From assembly GCF_001683915.1 (NCBI RefSeq), contig NZ_LXTT01000026.1, positions 62,001 to 126,000 on the forward strand: DNA of 64,000 nucleotides, written 5' to 3'. Positions 53,629-61,632 of the stretch are shown here, piece after piece (within the stretch, counting starts at the first letter, position 1; each line of letters begins with the position of its first letter). Source of the DNA: Allomuricauda sp. CP2A. GTDB taxonomy: Bacteria > Bacteroidota > Bacteroidia > Flavobacteriales > Flavobacteriaceae. A model generated the notes under the pieces. The model had not been told where the DNA came from. It did not search any database and saw only the letters and a list, made by a program, of their open reading frames with translations. Both the position numbers and the translations under genes were made by a program.

Positions 53629-53762
53629 TGTCATTCCTGTACTTCGTTTAACTCAGTATAAACTCCATCAGGAATCTTTTTAAGGTTTTTTTGGATTCCG
53701 CATCGTGCTTCGACTTCCTGCCCGTCCGGCAGGCGGGCGCTCAGCATCCGTGCGGAATGACA
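53629..53762. repeat. Palindromic element spanning the 3' end of hemD
   Basis: Outer arms TGTCATTCC (53629-53637) and GGAATGACA (53754-53762), with the GC-rich palindrome CTTCCTGCCCGTCCGGCAGG then CGGGCGC inside (about 53712-53738). It belongs to the same family as the sufB-sufC and sufC-sufD elements. Its inner half encodes the last residues of HemD. Confidence 0.7.
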
Positions 53763-54411
53763 GTTCTTTTATCGCCTGTACCAACACATTTTCCACGGTT
53801 GGTTTGTTGGCTATAATGATATGGTTTGAGTGCTTTTGGGCTTCTGCTGCTGTGGTTTCCCCAATACAGAACAAGGTACTGTTCCCTAATGAGTTTTCTG
53901 AGAGATAGCTTCGGATCCCACTGGGACTAAAGAACAGAATGCCATCAAAATCCCTTTGAAATGCCTTTGGATTTAGATGGGTATGATACACCTCCACCTC
54001 TTTATACTGAACGTTATGTTTTGTGAGCACATCGGGAAGTTCATCTCTCCTCTTGTTTCCACAAAGGAATACAAATGTCTCGTTTTGATTTCGTTTTACA
54101 ATGTTTTTGGCCAATTCTGATGCATATTCGGCCATTGCTACAACTTTTAGCCCATTTTCTACCAAGATAGACTTTGTCTTTTCACCAACACAAAAAGCGT
54201 TGAATTTAGTTTTATTTAAGTCTTTTGTTTGATTTAAAAAGGCCTTTACCGCATTTTTGCTCGTGAAAATGTAGTTGACGCAGTCCAAAGGAATTTTTAC
54301 ATTCAGAAATTCAATTTTTAGGGCATCGTACTCCACCAATCCCAAACCGGAATTTAGAAAAAGCTCCTTTTGTGAAGGGGTCAGTATTTTAGTGGAGAGC
54401 ACTGTTTTCAT
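53680..54411 (-). CDS. hemD: Uroporphyrinogen-III synthase
   Basis: Cyclises hydroxymethylbilane to uroporphyrinogen III, 243 aa, two-domain alpha/beta fold. The start MKTVLSTKILTPSQKELF, the middle IFTSKNAVKAFL and GILFFSPSGIRSYL are typical of this divergent family. The C-terminal 28 or so residues (from FRTDAERPPAGRAGS to NPKKP) are encoded by a dispersed palindrome and do not look like the fold, so the original stop was probably earlier. It overlaps hemC by 23 bp. Confidence 0.88.
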   Translation of the reverse strand: MKTVLSTKILTPSQKELFLNSGLGLVEYDALKIEFLNVKIPLDCVNYIFTSKNAVKAFLNQTKDLNKTKFNAFCVGEKTKSILVENGLKVVAMAEYASELAKNIVKRNQNETFVFLCGNKRRDELPDVLTKHNVQYKEVEVYHTHLNPKAFQRDFDGILFFSPSGIRSYLSENSLGNSTLFCIGETTAAEAQKHSNHIIIANKPTVENVLVQAIKELSFRTDAERPPAGRAGSRSTMRNPKKP

Positions 54412-55315
54412 TTCTGATTTCCTGCATCAATTTATCGCCTCCTTTTTGCAAAACCTCTTCGGCAGAAGTTTTCCCAATGCCTTTGGCATCGGACAATTTC
54501 ACTTCTTTTTTGATGTCGATTTTCTGTTTTCCATCCAACGAGAAAACAACCCCTTCAAAATGAAGAGTTCCATCATTTAATTGGGCCAAAGCGCCTATTG
54601 GAGCGGTACAGCCGCCTTCCAAGGTGCGTAGAAATTCACGCTCAATAGTAGTGCTGATTTCAGTTTCGGGATGGTTGAGTTTGCCCAATGCTTCTTTGGT
54701 GAAATCGTCCTCTTCCTTGGCCACGACCAACATAGCTCCTTGGGCTGGTGCTGGAATCATCCAGTCCAATTGAACTGCATCTTTTGGCAAAAGCTTAATA
54801 CGCTCCAACCCTGCCTGAGCAAAAATGGCACCCTGCCAATCGTTTTCAATGAGTTTTAGGAGCCTGGTGTTGACATTTCCCCTGAGATCAACGACTTTGT
54901 GGTTGGGATATTTGTTCAACCATTGAGCTTTTCGCCGCAAGCTACCTGTTGCGATTGTGGCTGGCTGGTCAGTCTCCAAAAAACGGGAACCTTTGTGCAC
55001 CAAAACATCATGGGTTTCAGCACGCTCCAAAACCGCCACTTGAACAATTCCTTTGGGCAGTTGGGTGGGCACATCTTTCATAGAGTGTACCGCAATGTCA
55101 ATGTCTCCTTTAAGTAAAGCTACATCCAAAGTTTTGGTAAAGATACCCGTTACCCCGAGCTCATACAAAGGCTTGTCCAATACTTGGTCTCCCAAAGATT
55201 TGGTTGGCACCAAAATGGTGTCGTACCCAAGTGCTTCCAGCTTTTGTTGCACGGTGGTTGCTTGCCACAGCGCGAGTTCGCTGTCGCGGGTGCCAATGCG
55301 GATGATTTTGCTCAT
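54389..55315 (-). CDS. hemC: Hydroxymethylbilane synthase (porphobilinogen deaminase)
   Basis: Polymerises four porphobilinogens, 308 aa. Key parts: RIGTRDSELALWQA at the N-terminus, VHSMKDVPTQLP, the RGNVNTRLLKL block and the dipyrromethane-cofactor Cys in LEGGCTAPIGALA. Cytoplasmic. Start ATG at 55313-55315, overlapping the hemA stop by 4 bp. Confidence 0.97.
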   Translation of the reverse strand: MSKIIRIGTRDSELALWQATTVQQKLEALGYDTILVPTKSLGDQVLDKPLYELGVTGIFTKTLDVALLKGDIDIAVHSMKDVPTQLPKGIVQVAVLERAETHDVLVHKGSRFLETDQPATIATGSLRRKAQWLNKYPNHKVVDLRGNVNTRLLKLIENDWQGAIFAQAGLERIKLLPKDAVQLDWMIPAPAQGAMLVVAKEEDDFTKEALGKLNHPETEISTTIEREFLRTLEGGCTAPIGALAQLNDGTLHFEGVVFSLDGKQKIDIKKEVKLSDAKGIGKTSAEEVLQKGGDKLMQEIRNENSALH

Positions 55316-56568
55316 TTGGAGTGAAGTTCTAGCTGAAATACTTTCTGGATCAGTTCCAGACTATCATCCGTGTCCACCTCGTTGCTCTTTAAGTGGTTGG
55401 CAAACTGTTTGGTAATTTTTTGAATGATCCGGTCTGAGATGATTTCTGCCTGAAGTTGGTCAAAACCTTCAATTTTTTTGGTCTGAAAATCGATTTCCTC
55501 GGTTTTCATCGTGTTCAGTTTGTCCTTGAGTGCATTGATTACTGGAGCAAACTTGCGGGTTTCCAACCATTTCAGGAAATCCTTTTTTACTTTTTCTATG
55601 ATAGCTTCCGCTTTAGGAACATATTCCTTTCTTTTGGCCAAGTTCTCATCCGTAATCTGTGATAGTTGGTCTAAATGCACCAAAGTTACATTGTCCAATT
55701 CCTTCACATCATCGGATACATTTTTGGGGACGGATAAATCCAAGACCAATAATGGTTTTTTGGGATAAATCAACGCTTTGGAAACAGTGGGCAATTGTGC
55801 TCCCGTAGCCACGACAAGAATATCGGTTTTGCGGATTTCGGTTTGTAGATCGCCATAATCCTTCACGGTCAATTGAAATTTGCCTGCAATGTCTTCCGCT
55901 TTTTCACGAGTTCGGTTAATCAAGGTAATGTGGGAGTTGTTGGAATGCTTCACTAAATTCTCGCAGGTGTTTCTTCCAATTTTTCCTGTTCCGAACAAGA
56001 GTATGTTCTTGCTGGAAATGTCGTCCACATTGTCCAAAATATATTTTACCGATGCAAATGCTACCGAAGTAGCTCCCGATGAAAGTTCCGTTTCGTTTTT
56101 GATGCGCTTGCTGGCCTGAATCACAGCATTGCACAAGCGCTCTAGGAACGGATTGGCCATTTCTTGTTTTTTGGAGCGATAAAAACCTTGCTTTATTTGA
56201 CTGATGATTTCGAAATCGCCCAAAATCTGGCTATCGAGACCCGTTCCCACTTTGAACATATGCGAAATGGCATCGTGGTTTTTGTACACGTAGGCCACTT
56301 CCTGAAATTCTTCAACAGTTCCATGGGTCTCGTCACAAAGTAACTTGATAAGTTGGTAAGGGTGCTGTGCAAAACCGTAAAGCTCGGTTCGGTTGCAGGT
56401 GGAAATGGCCAGTAGGCCATCAATTCCAATTTCCTTTGCCTTGCCCAAAATATGGTCAATGGCAGGAACATCCAGACTGAACTTTCCTCTAACCTCTGCA
56501 TCCGCCTTCTTGTAACTCAACCCAACGGCATAGAAGGAATTATGTTTTGAAATGTGGTAGTTCCTCAT
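55312..56568 (-). CDS. hemA: Glutamyl-tRNA reductase
   Basis: First committed enzyme of the C5 heme route: reduces Glu-tRNA to glutamate-1-semialdehyde with NADPH, 418 aa. The catalytic Cys is in AISTCNRTELYGFA; the NADPH-binding motif is LLFGTGKIGRNTCENL. The C-terminal helical dimerisation part is complete. I chose ATG at 56566-56568 (MRNYHISKHN), because the longer frame covers the promoter region. It is the first gene of hemA-C-D-E-DUF6973-F-phzF-B. Confidence 0.96.
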   Translation of the reverse strand: MRNYHISKHNSFYAVGLSYKKADAEVRGKFSLDVPAIDHILGKAKEIGIDGLLAISTCNRTELYGFAQHPYQLIKLLCDETHGTVEEFQEVAYVYKNHDAISHMFKVGTGLDSQILGDFEIISQIKQGFYRSKKQEMANPFLERLCNAVIQASKRIKNETELSSGATSVAFASVKYILDNVDDISSKNILLFGTGKIGRNTCENLVKHSNNSHITLINRTREKAEDIAGKFQLTVKDYGDLQTEIRKTDILVVATGAQLPTVSKALIYPKKPLLVLDLSVPKNVSDDVKELDNVTLVHLDQLSQITDENLAKRKEYVPKAEAIIEKVKKDFLKWLETRKFAPVINALKDKLNTMKTEEIDFQTKKIEGFDQLQAEIISDRIIQKITKQFANHLKSNEVDTDDSLELIQKVFQLELHSK

Positions 56569-56588
56569 AAAGGATATAAATCGCAGCA

Positions 56589-56596
56589 CAAAAATA
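56589..56596 (-). promoter_or_regulatory. TAnnTTTG element of the heme operon
   Basis: TATTTTTG on the minus strand, 20 bp before the hemA ATG. The TTG nearest upstream has a 14-bp spacer, shorter than usual. Confidence 0.5.
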
Positions 56597-56652
56597 GCAG
56601 GCTTATTTGTCAAAAAATAACGCTAGCGGAACTATAAATAATCAACAAAACA

Positions 56653-56688
56653 TTTTTCGCCCCAAATTCTACGCAAAATGGCGAAAAA
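56653..56688. promoter_or_regulatory. 9-bp inverted repeat in the hemA-araC gap
   Basis: TTTTTCGCC (56653-56661) and GGCGAAAAA (56680-56688) are perfect inverted copies with an 18-bp spacer, midway between the two divergent promoters. A possible site for the adjacent AraC-type regulator (inference). Confidence 0.5.
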
Positions 56689-56703
56689 CATTATTTTTAT
56701 TGG

Positions 56704-56711
56704 TAAATTTG
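56704..56711 (+). promoter_or_regulatory. TAnnTTTG element of the AraC-type gene
   Basis: TAAATTTG, 49 bp before the AraC-type ATG; the expected transcript start would be close to the palindrome at 56726-56746. No convincing -33 TTG. Confidence 0.45.
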
Positions 56712-56725
56712 ATGTTCATAAATCT

Positions 56726-56746
56726 AATTTAGAGCGATTCTAAATT
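56726..56746. promoter_or_regulatory. Fur-box-like palindrome before the AraC-type gene
   Basis: AATTTAGA (56726-56733) and TCTAAATT (56739-56746) are perfect inverted arms with a 5-bp centre. The 19-bp core ATTTAGA-N5-TCTAAAT resembles iron-regulator boxes of Bacteroidetes as I recall them. It ends 14 bp before ATG 56761. Iron control is inferred. Confidence 0.45.
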
Positions 56747-56760
56747 GAAAATTGTGTGGA

Positions 56761-57657
56761 ATGAAATCAAACATTGCCGTTGAAAATATCGCCAAAGGTT
56801 CCTATGATGAAATTTTGGTGGAAGATGGATTTTATATCCTTAAGATTCAGAACGATACAAAGGATTTTCAAATGATTGAGCGTGATATTGACAGCTCCTT
56901 TATCCAGTTTCATTTTTGTTTGAAGGGTAAATCCCTGTTCAACTTCAATGAAGGACATTACCAATTGGAAGTGACCGAGGAAAACTCATTGTTGCTTTAT
57001 AATACCCGAAAAGATTTACCGCTCAACCTGACGGTTTCTCCAAATTCATGGTTGCTTTCGGTGGTCATGACCATTCGCAAGTTCCATTCCCTGTTTTCCA
57101 ATGAGGCCGATTACATTCCATTTTTAAGTGGCGAGAACCAAGAAAAAAAATACTATTCCCAAGAAGTGGTGTCACCTGCCATTGCGGTGGTATTGAGTCA
57201 GTTGATGAATTATAACCTGCACCCATCCATTAAAAAACTCTACATAAAGGGGAAGGTGTATGAACTCATTTCCCTGTATTTCAACAAAACAGAGGAGGCC
57301 GATTTGGAACAGTGTCCTTTTTTGGCCGATGAGGATAATGTGCGCCGTATAAAAATGGCCAAGGAAATCATGATTTCCCGAATGGCCGAGCCGCCAACCT
57401 TGGCCGAACTGTCCACTGAAATAGGATTGAGCCTAAAAAAGTTGAAAGAGGGCTTCAAACAAATCTATGGCGATTCGGTCTACGGCTTTTTGTTCGATTA
57501 CAAAATGGAATATGCCCGCAAAATGCTGGAAACCGGAAAACACAATGTGAACGAGGTTGGGTTAAAAGTGGGATATAGTACGGCCAGTCATTTTATCACT
57601 TCTTTTAAAAAGAAATACGGCACCACGCCAAAAAAATATTTAACTTCAAACACATAA
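56761..57657 (+). CDS. AraC-family transcriptional regulator
   Basis: 298 aa with an N-terminal cupin-like sensing part (SFIQFHFCLKGKSLFNFNE) and a C-terminal AraC double HTH: PPTLAELSTEIGLSLKKLKEGFKQIYG and NVNEVGLKVGYSTASHFITSFKKKYGTTPKKY. It is of the PchR-like type often linked to iron or siderophore control. It is divergent from hemA, with two inverted repeats in the gap, so it is a candidate regulator of the heme operon or of itself. Start ATG 56761; the TTG at 56752 lies too close to the palindrome. Confidence 0.88.
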   Translation: MKSNIAVENIAKGSYDEILVEDGFYILKIQNDTKDFQMIERDIDSSFIQFHFCLKGKSLFNFNEGHYQLEVTEENSLLLYNTRKDLPLNLTVSPNSWLLSVVMTIRKFHSLFSNEADYIPFLSGENQEKKYYSQEVVSPAIAVVLSQLMNYNLHPSIKKLYIKGKVYELISLYFNKTEEADLEQCPFLADEDNVRRIKMAKEIMISRMAEPPTLAELSTEIGLSLKKLKEGFKQIYGDSVYGFLFDYKMEYARKMLETGKHNVNEVGLKVGYSTASHFITSFKKKYGTTPKKYLTSNT

Positions 57658-57668
57658 ATACAACGACA

Positions 57669-58430
57669 ATGAGATTTCTTTTTTCGTCCTTTTTGGCAAT
57701 ATGTTTTGTGGTCACAACTTTTGGACAAGACACACCCAATTCCAAAGAAACCGATAGTATAAAAATGCCGGAACTGGTCATGGTTTTTACCAAAACGGCA
57801 GGCTATCGTCACCAAGCCATTGAAAAAGGTGTCCAGACCCTTAGGCAATTGGGCCGACAAAATGGATTTGTGGCATTGCAGACCGAGTCTTCAGAAGATT
57901 TTAGTGCTCAAAACCTCAAGAATTACAGATTGGTTGTTTTTCTAAATACCACTTTAGATGTGCTGAATGATAGTCAACAAAAAGCTTTTGAAAATTATAT
58001 TAAAGAGGGAGGGAGCTATTTGGGTATCCACGCTGCATCGGACACGGAGTACAACTGGCCATGGTATGGTAAGTTGGTAGGCGGATATTTTGTGGACCAT
58101 CCCAATAACCCCAATGTTCGGAGTGCAAAGGTCAAAGTGGTGGATAAGTCCCACCCTTCAACTTCACATCTTCCCGACGTTTGGTCCCGTAATGACGAAT
58201 GGTACAACTTCAAGGATTTAAACCCAAATGTAACGGTGCTTATGAATTTGGATGAAAGTAGTTATGAAGGAGGCACCAATGGAGCTAACCACCCTATTGC
58301 CTGGTATCACGAGTTTGATGGAGGCAGGTCTTTTTACACAGGAGGGGGCCATACCGAAGAATCGTATGATGAACCCAATTTCAGGCAACACCTCTTGGGA
58401 GCCATTGAATGGTGCCTAAAGCGGGAGTAA
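57669..58430 (+). CDS. ThuA domain-containing exported protein
   Basis: 253 aa, with a signal peptide (MRFLFSSFLAICFVVTTFG). The ThuA-like class I glutamine amidotransferase-fold domain (VFTKTAGYRHQAIEKGVQTLRQLG, GGSYLGIHAASDTEYNWPWYGKLVGGYF, YTGGGHTEES) is complete. Members occur in carbohydrate clusters; the reaction is not known. It starts 11 bp after the AraC-type gene and may be co-transcribed; its 3' end overlaps the convergent gene by 15 bp. Confidence 0.87.
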   Translation: MRFLFSSFLAICFVVTTFGQDTPNSKETDSIKMPELVMVFTKTAGYRHQAIEKGVQTLRQLGRQNGFVALQTESSEDFSAQNLKNYRLVVFLNTTLDVLNDSQQKAFENYIKEGGSYLGIHAASDTEYNWPWYGKLVGGYFVDHPNNPNVRSAKVKVVDKSHPSTSHLPDVWSRNDEWYNFKDLNPNVTVLMNLDESSYEGGTNGANHPIAWYHEFDGGRSFYTGGGHTEESYDEPNFRQHLLGAIEWCLKRE

Positions 58431-59267
58431 TGTGGGCCGCGCCACAATGATTCCAATATTACTTTTAATATTTTTTAGGTAATCTGCCAAAGGCAATTTG
58501 GAGATTTCCACTTGTCCATTTTTACTGGAGGCATGCAATAGATGCAATTTTCCATCAGGTTGATGGATGGCGATACCGGTGTGGGTCACATCCAATCCTT
58601 TTATGGAAGTTGCCAAAGCAATGATATCACCATTTTGGATAAGGTGTTCTTTGTTTTCAATTTGATCTTGGGGTAAATAACAGAGTTCTTCTTTGGCCAA
58701 TTCCTTTTCCACTTGAAGCATGGCCTCAAAATTTTGATCATCCGCTAAAAAAGGGTACAGATTTCGGTGCGTGCCCATAAAATTGATGGTTTTGTTCAGT
58801 GGCACACCGCCCAGTTCCGAGGTAATATCCTCTACCAAACCCTTCTTCTGATTATTTCGAACCCACTCCGTAAAATAATGTAAACGAGAAGGATAGCCAT
58901 TTAAAATGCCATTTCTATACCGAATGGTCTCCAAATTTCCCGTAAACGCATCAAAAGAATGCTGTTCTTCCTTGAGCATGGCACCAAATGCCAGTACATT
59001 TTCAACAAAAGTGGTGCAATCCAGGCCACCAAAATTGATCACCAAGGTTTCGGTATTGCCAACTTCAAGGGTTTTTTCCACATAAGGTGTTCCCATAAAA
59101 GATGTACCCACCATAACAAGGGTATCCCCTAAATTAGAAGCTTTGATTTGTTGGAGCTCGGTAATTTTGGATTCAAAAAGAGACCGGTCCTTGGGGGAAC
59201 AAGTGATCTGCTGACCATGGGCCATCACACCAAAAAGCAAAAGTAGAAATGCTATTCTATGATTCAT
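58416..59267 (-). CDS. DUF1460 amidase-like protein, exported
   Basis: 283 aa with signal peptide (MNHRIAFLLLLFGVMAHGQQ). The DUF1460 family has an NlpC/P60-like fold. Here NFGGLDCTTFVENVLAFGAML carries the catalytic-type Cys, and DVTHTGIAIHQPDGKLHLLHASS holds the His. This points to an N-acetylmuramoyl-L-alanine amidase or peptidase of cell-wall turnover. ATG at 59265-59267 is used (the upstream frame is rich in Cys and unlike the family). It overlaps the MscS gene's stop region by 11 bp. Confidence 0.85.
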   Translation of the reverse strand: MNHRIAFLLLLFGVMAHGQQITCSPKDRSLFESKITELQQIKASNLGDTLVMVGTSFMGTPYVEKTLEVGNTETLVINFGGLDCTTFVENVLAFGAMLKEEQHSFDAFTGNLETIRYRNGILNGYPSRLHYFTEWVRNNQKKGLVEDITSELGGVPLNKTINFMGTHRNLYPFLADDQNFEAMLQVEKELAKEELCYLPQDQIENKEHLIQNGDIIALATSIKGLDVTHTGIAIHQPDGKLHLLHASSKNGQVEISKLPLADYLKNIKSNIGIIVARPTLLPL

Positions 59268-60327
59268 TTTTATTGGTATCAGGTTGTTGCAACAGCACCC
59301 GGGTCCTAGCAATACTTTCCGGATAATTTTCCTGGAGGTACATAATCAATTTTTCACGAACATGCACCCTTAGGTCCCAAGCGGTGGAGGAGTCCTTGGC
59401 GCTCATCAAGGCCCGTACCTCCACATAATTGGGTTTGGAATCCGTAACCTGTAGTACATTGACCTCCCCATCCCACAAGGCTGTATTTTGTAAAATCCGG
59501 GTCAATTCCTCCCGAAGTTTATCAAAAGGGATCGTGTAATCCACATACAAAAAAACGGCCCCCAAAATATCGGCTGAGGTCTTGGTCCAGTTTTGGAAAG
59601 GTTTATCTATAAAGTAGAGTGTGGGAACAATCAACCGCCGTTTGTCCCAAATCCGAACGACCACATAGGTGAGGGTAATCTCCTCAATACGGCCCCATTC
59701 CCCTTCCACAATGACCACATCATCCAACTTTATGGGCTGGGCAATGGCAATTTGGATGCCTGCCAAGATGGTTCCAATAAATTTTTGGGCCGAAAACCCA
59801 ATAATGATACCCGCTACCCCGGCAGATGCAAAAATACTGATGCCCACTTCCCGAATTTCTTGAAAGCTCATAAGGGCAAGACCCGTAGCCAGAACAATAA
59901 CAATGAAAATAACAATACGCTCCAAGATCGTAAATTGGGTATAGATTTTTCGGGCCTTTAAATTATCCGTTTCACCCACATCATAGTTTCTAAGGATGAC
60001 CTGTTTTACAATCTTTAAAAGAGCAATGATCAGCCAGGTCATGGCAAGTATGAACAACAAGGTGCTGGATTTTCTAAACCAATAACCGGCATCTTCCAGA
60101 TTCAACACATCGCGCAAGGCATTCATCCTTACGAGAATCGATAGAAAAATCAGTACCAGAGGCACTGCCAACTTCCTGAAAGAACCAGAAGGAAGGAGGT
60201 ATTTAGGATTCTTGCCCAAACGCTTCAATAAAATTGAAGTCACCCAATACAGAAAGATCAAGCCCAAAAGGGCAAGCCCAAGATATATCAGTGATTCTTT
60301 TGAAACGTTCTCGAAAAATGAGTCCAT
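59257..60327 (-). CDS. MscS-family mechanosensitive channel
   Basis: 356 aa: four hydrophobic N-terminal segments (LIYLGLALLGLIFLYWVTSILL and following) and the conserved pore/beta part GVAGIIIGFSAQKFIGTILAGIQIAIAQPIKLDDVVIVEGEWG, then the C-terminal vestibule ending in a short polar tail. I chose ATG at 60325-60327 (MDSFFENVSK); upstream Met codons at 60396 or beyond would put the hemH promoter region inside the gene. Osmotic down-shock release is the family role. Confidence 0.9.
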   Translation of the reverse strand: MDSFFENVSKESLIYLGLALLGLIFLYWVTSILLKRLGKNPKYLLPSGSFRKLAVPLVLIFLSILVRMNALRDVLNLEDAGYWFRKSSTLLFILAMTWLIIALLKIVKQVILRNYDVGETDNLKARKIYTQFTILERIVIFIVIVLATGLALMSFQEIREVGISIFASAGVAGIIIGFSAQKFIGTILAGIQIAIAQPIKLDDVVIVEGEWGRIEEITLTYVVVRIWDKRRLIVPTLYFIDKPFQNWTKTSADILGAVFLYVDYTIPFDKLREELTRILQNTALWDGEVNVLQVTDSKPNYVEVRALMSAKDSSTAWDLRVHVREKLIMYLQENYPESIARTRVLLQQPDTNKNES

Positions 60328-60452
60328 ATCAACAAAAATAGGGGAGAAAAGTATACAGTAGCGAATAGCACCCTCGGTTTTTGGATTGAATTTCATTATT
60401 TCCCCATAAGAAAGTATTTTGAATCGGAAAATGCAAAGTCGACACCAAGTTG

Positions 60453-60460
60453 TATTTTTG
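60453..60460 (+). promoter_or_regulatory. TAnnTTTG element of hemH
   Basis: TATTTTTG, ending 19 bp before the GTG start at 60480. It supports the short start and argues against the longer frame from 60450. The -33 region is weak. Confidence 0.5.
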
Positions 60461-60479
60461 GAACCTAAAACAAAAAACT

Positions 60480-61526
60480 GTGCCAAAAGGAGTTTTATTG
60501 GTCAATTTGGGCTCGCCCGATAGCCCCACCCCCAAAGACGTAAAGCCGTATTTAGATGAATTTTTAATGGATGAGCGTGTTATAGACGTGAACCCCATTC
60601 TCAGGAACATCATTGTACGCGGAATTATTTTGAATACCCGTCCCAAACGTTCTGCGGAAGCCTATTCCAAAATCTGGTGGGATGAAGGTTCTCCACTCAT
60701 TGTTATCTCAGAACGATTCACTGAAAAAGTGCGTCAACAGAGCAATCTTCCCATTGCCTTGGGAATGCGGTATGGCTCCATGACCATAAAGAATGCCCTT
60801 CAAGAATTAAAGGATAAGGGGGTTGATGAGATTCTACTGGTGCCTTTGTATCCCCACTATGCCATGTCTTCCTATGAGACGGTAGTGGTAAAGACCATGG
60901 AAGTACAACAAGAACATTTCCCCGAGATGCACTTGACCACCTTGCCCGCTTTTTACAGCAATCCGGATTATGTGAAAGTGCTATCAAAAAGTATTGCTGA
61001 AGGATTAAAGGATTTTGAATACGACCATATCTTGTTTTCATATCATGGGATTCCGGAGCGGCACATCAAAAAATCGGATCCAACCAAATTTCATTGCAAA
61101 ATAGACGGACAATGCTGCAAAACCAACTCAGTGGCGCATCATACATGCTACAAGCATCAGTGTTTGGACACTACGGAACTGGTCAAGGAAGCATTGGGAT
61201 TGGACGAAACAAAAATAAGTTCATCCTTTCAATCCAGATTGGGCAGCGATCCTTGGCTACAACCTTTCACAGATAAGGAATTTGAACGATTGGCCCAAGA
61301 CGGCAAAAAACGATTGGCGGTGATCACTCCGGCATTTGTAAGCGATTGTTTGGAGACCTTGGAGGAAATTGCCATGGAAGGCAAACACCAATTTCAGGAA
61401 GCCGGGGGAGAAGACTATATCCATATTGCCTGTTTGAACGATAGGGACGATTGGGCCGGTTTAATGGCAACATGGATCAAGGAATGGCAAGAAAAGGGTG
61501 TGCTTCCCGAAATCAGGGTTCAGTAG
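60480..61526 (+). CDS. hemH: Ferrochelatase
   Basis: Inserts Fe2+ into protoporphyrin IX (or coproporphyrin), 348 aa. It starts with GTG (MPKGVLLVNLGSPDSPTPKD), supported by the promoter element just upstream. The catalytic HGIPERHIKKSD contains the conserved His; SRLGSDPWLQPFTDKEFERLA follows. A Cys-rich segment CKIDGQCCKTNSVAHHTCYK then CLD could hold a metal site, possibly an Fe-S cluster, but this is not certain. It is transcribed away from the rest of the heme operon. Confidence 0.95.
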   Translation: MPKGVLLVNLGSPDSPTPKDVKPYLDEFLMDERVIDVNPILRNIIVRGIILNTRPKRSAEAYSKIWWDEGSPLIVISERFTEKVRQQSNLPIALGMRYGSMTIKNALQELKDKGVDEILLVPLYPHYAMSSYETVVVKTMEVQQEHFPEMHLTTLPAFYSNPDYVKVLSKSIAEGLKDFEYDHILFSYHGIPERHIKKSDPTKFHCKIDGQCCKTNSVAHHTCYKHQCLDTTELVKEALGLDETKISSSFQSRLGSDPWLQPFTDKEFERLAQDGKKRLAVITPAFVSDCLETLEEIAMEGKHQFQEAGGEDYIHIACLNDRDDWAGLMATWIKEWQEKGVLPEIRVQ

Positions 61527-61575
61527 GAAAATCAAAAAACTAAAAAGTAGCAAAGTAAATTTGACAAACGTATTG

Positions 61576-61583
61576 TAGTTTTG
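61576..61583 (+). promoter_or_regulatory. TAnnTTTG element before the MATE gene
   Basis: TAGTTTTG, 49 bp before ATG 61633, in the 106-bp gap after hemH. -33 box not clear. Confidence 0.35.
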
Positions 61584-61632
61584 GAGATACCAGACTGCAT
61601 ACAGATTTCACTCTCAAAGCACAAGCATTGGC

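Noticed and set aside
60328-60486. N-terminal extension of the MscS gene
   Set aside because: It would run through the opposing hemH promoter element and has no membrane segment; ATG 60325-60327 precedes the first helix properly.
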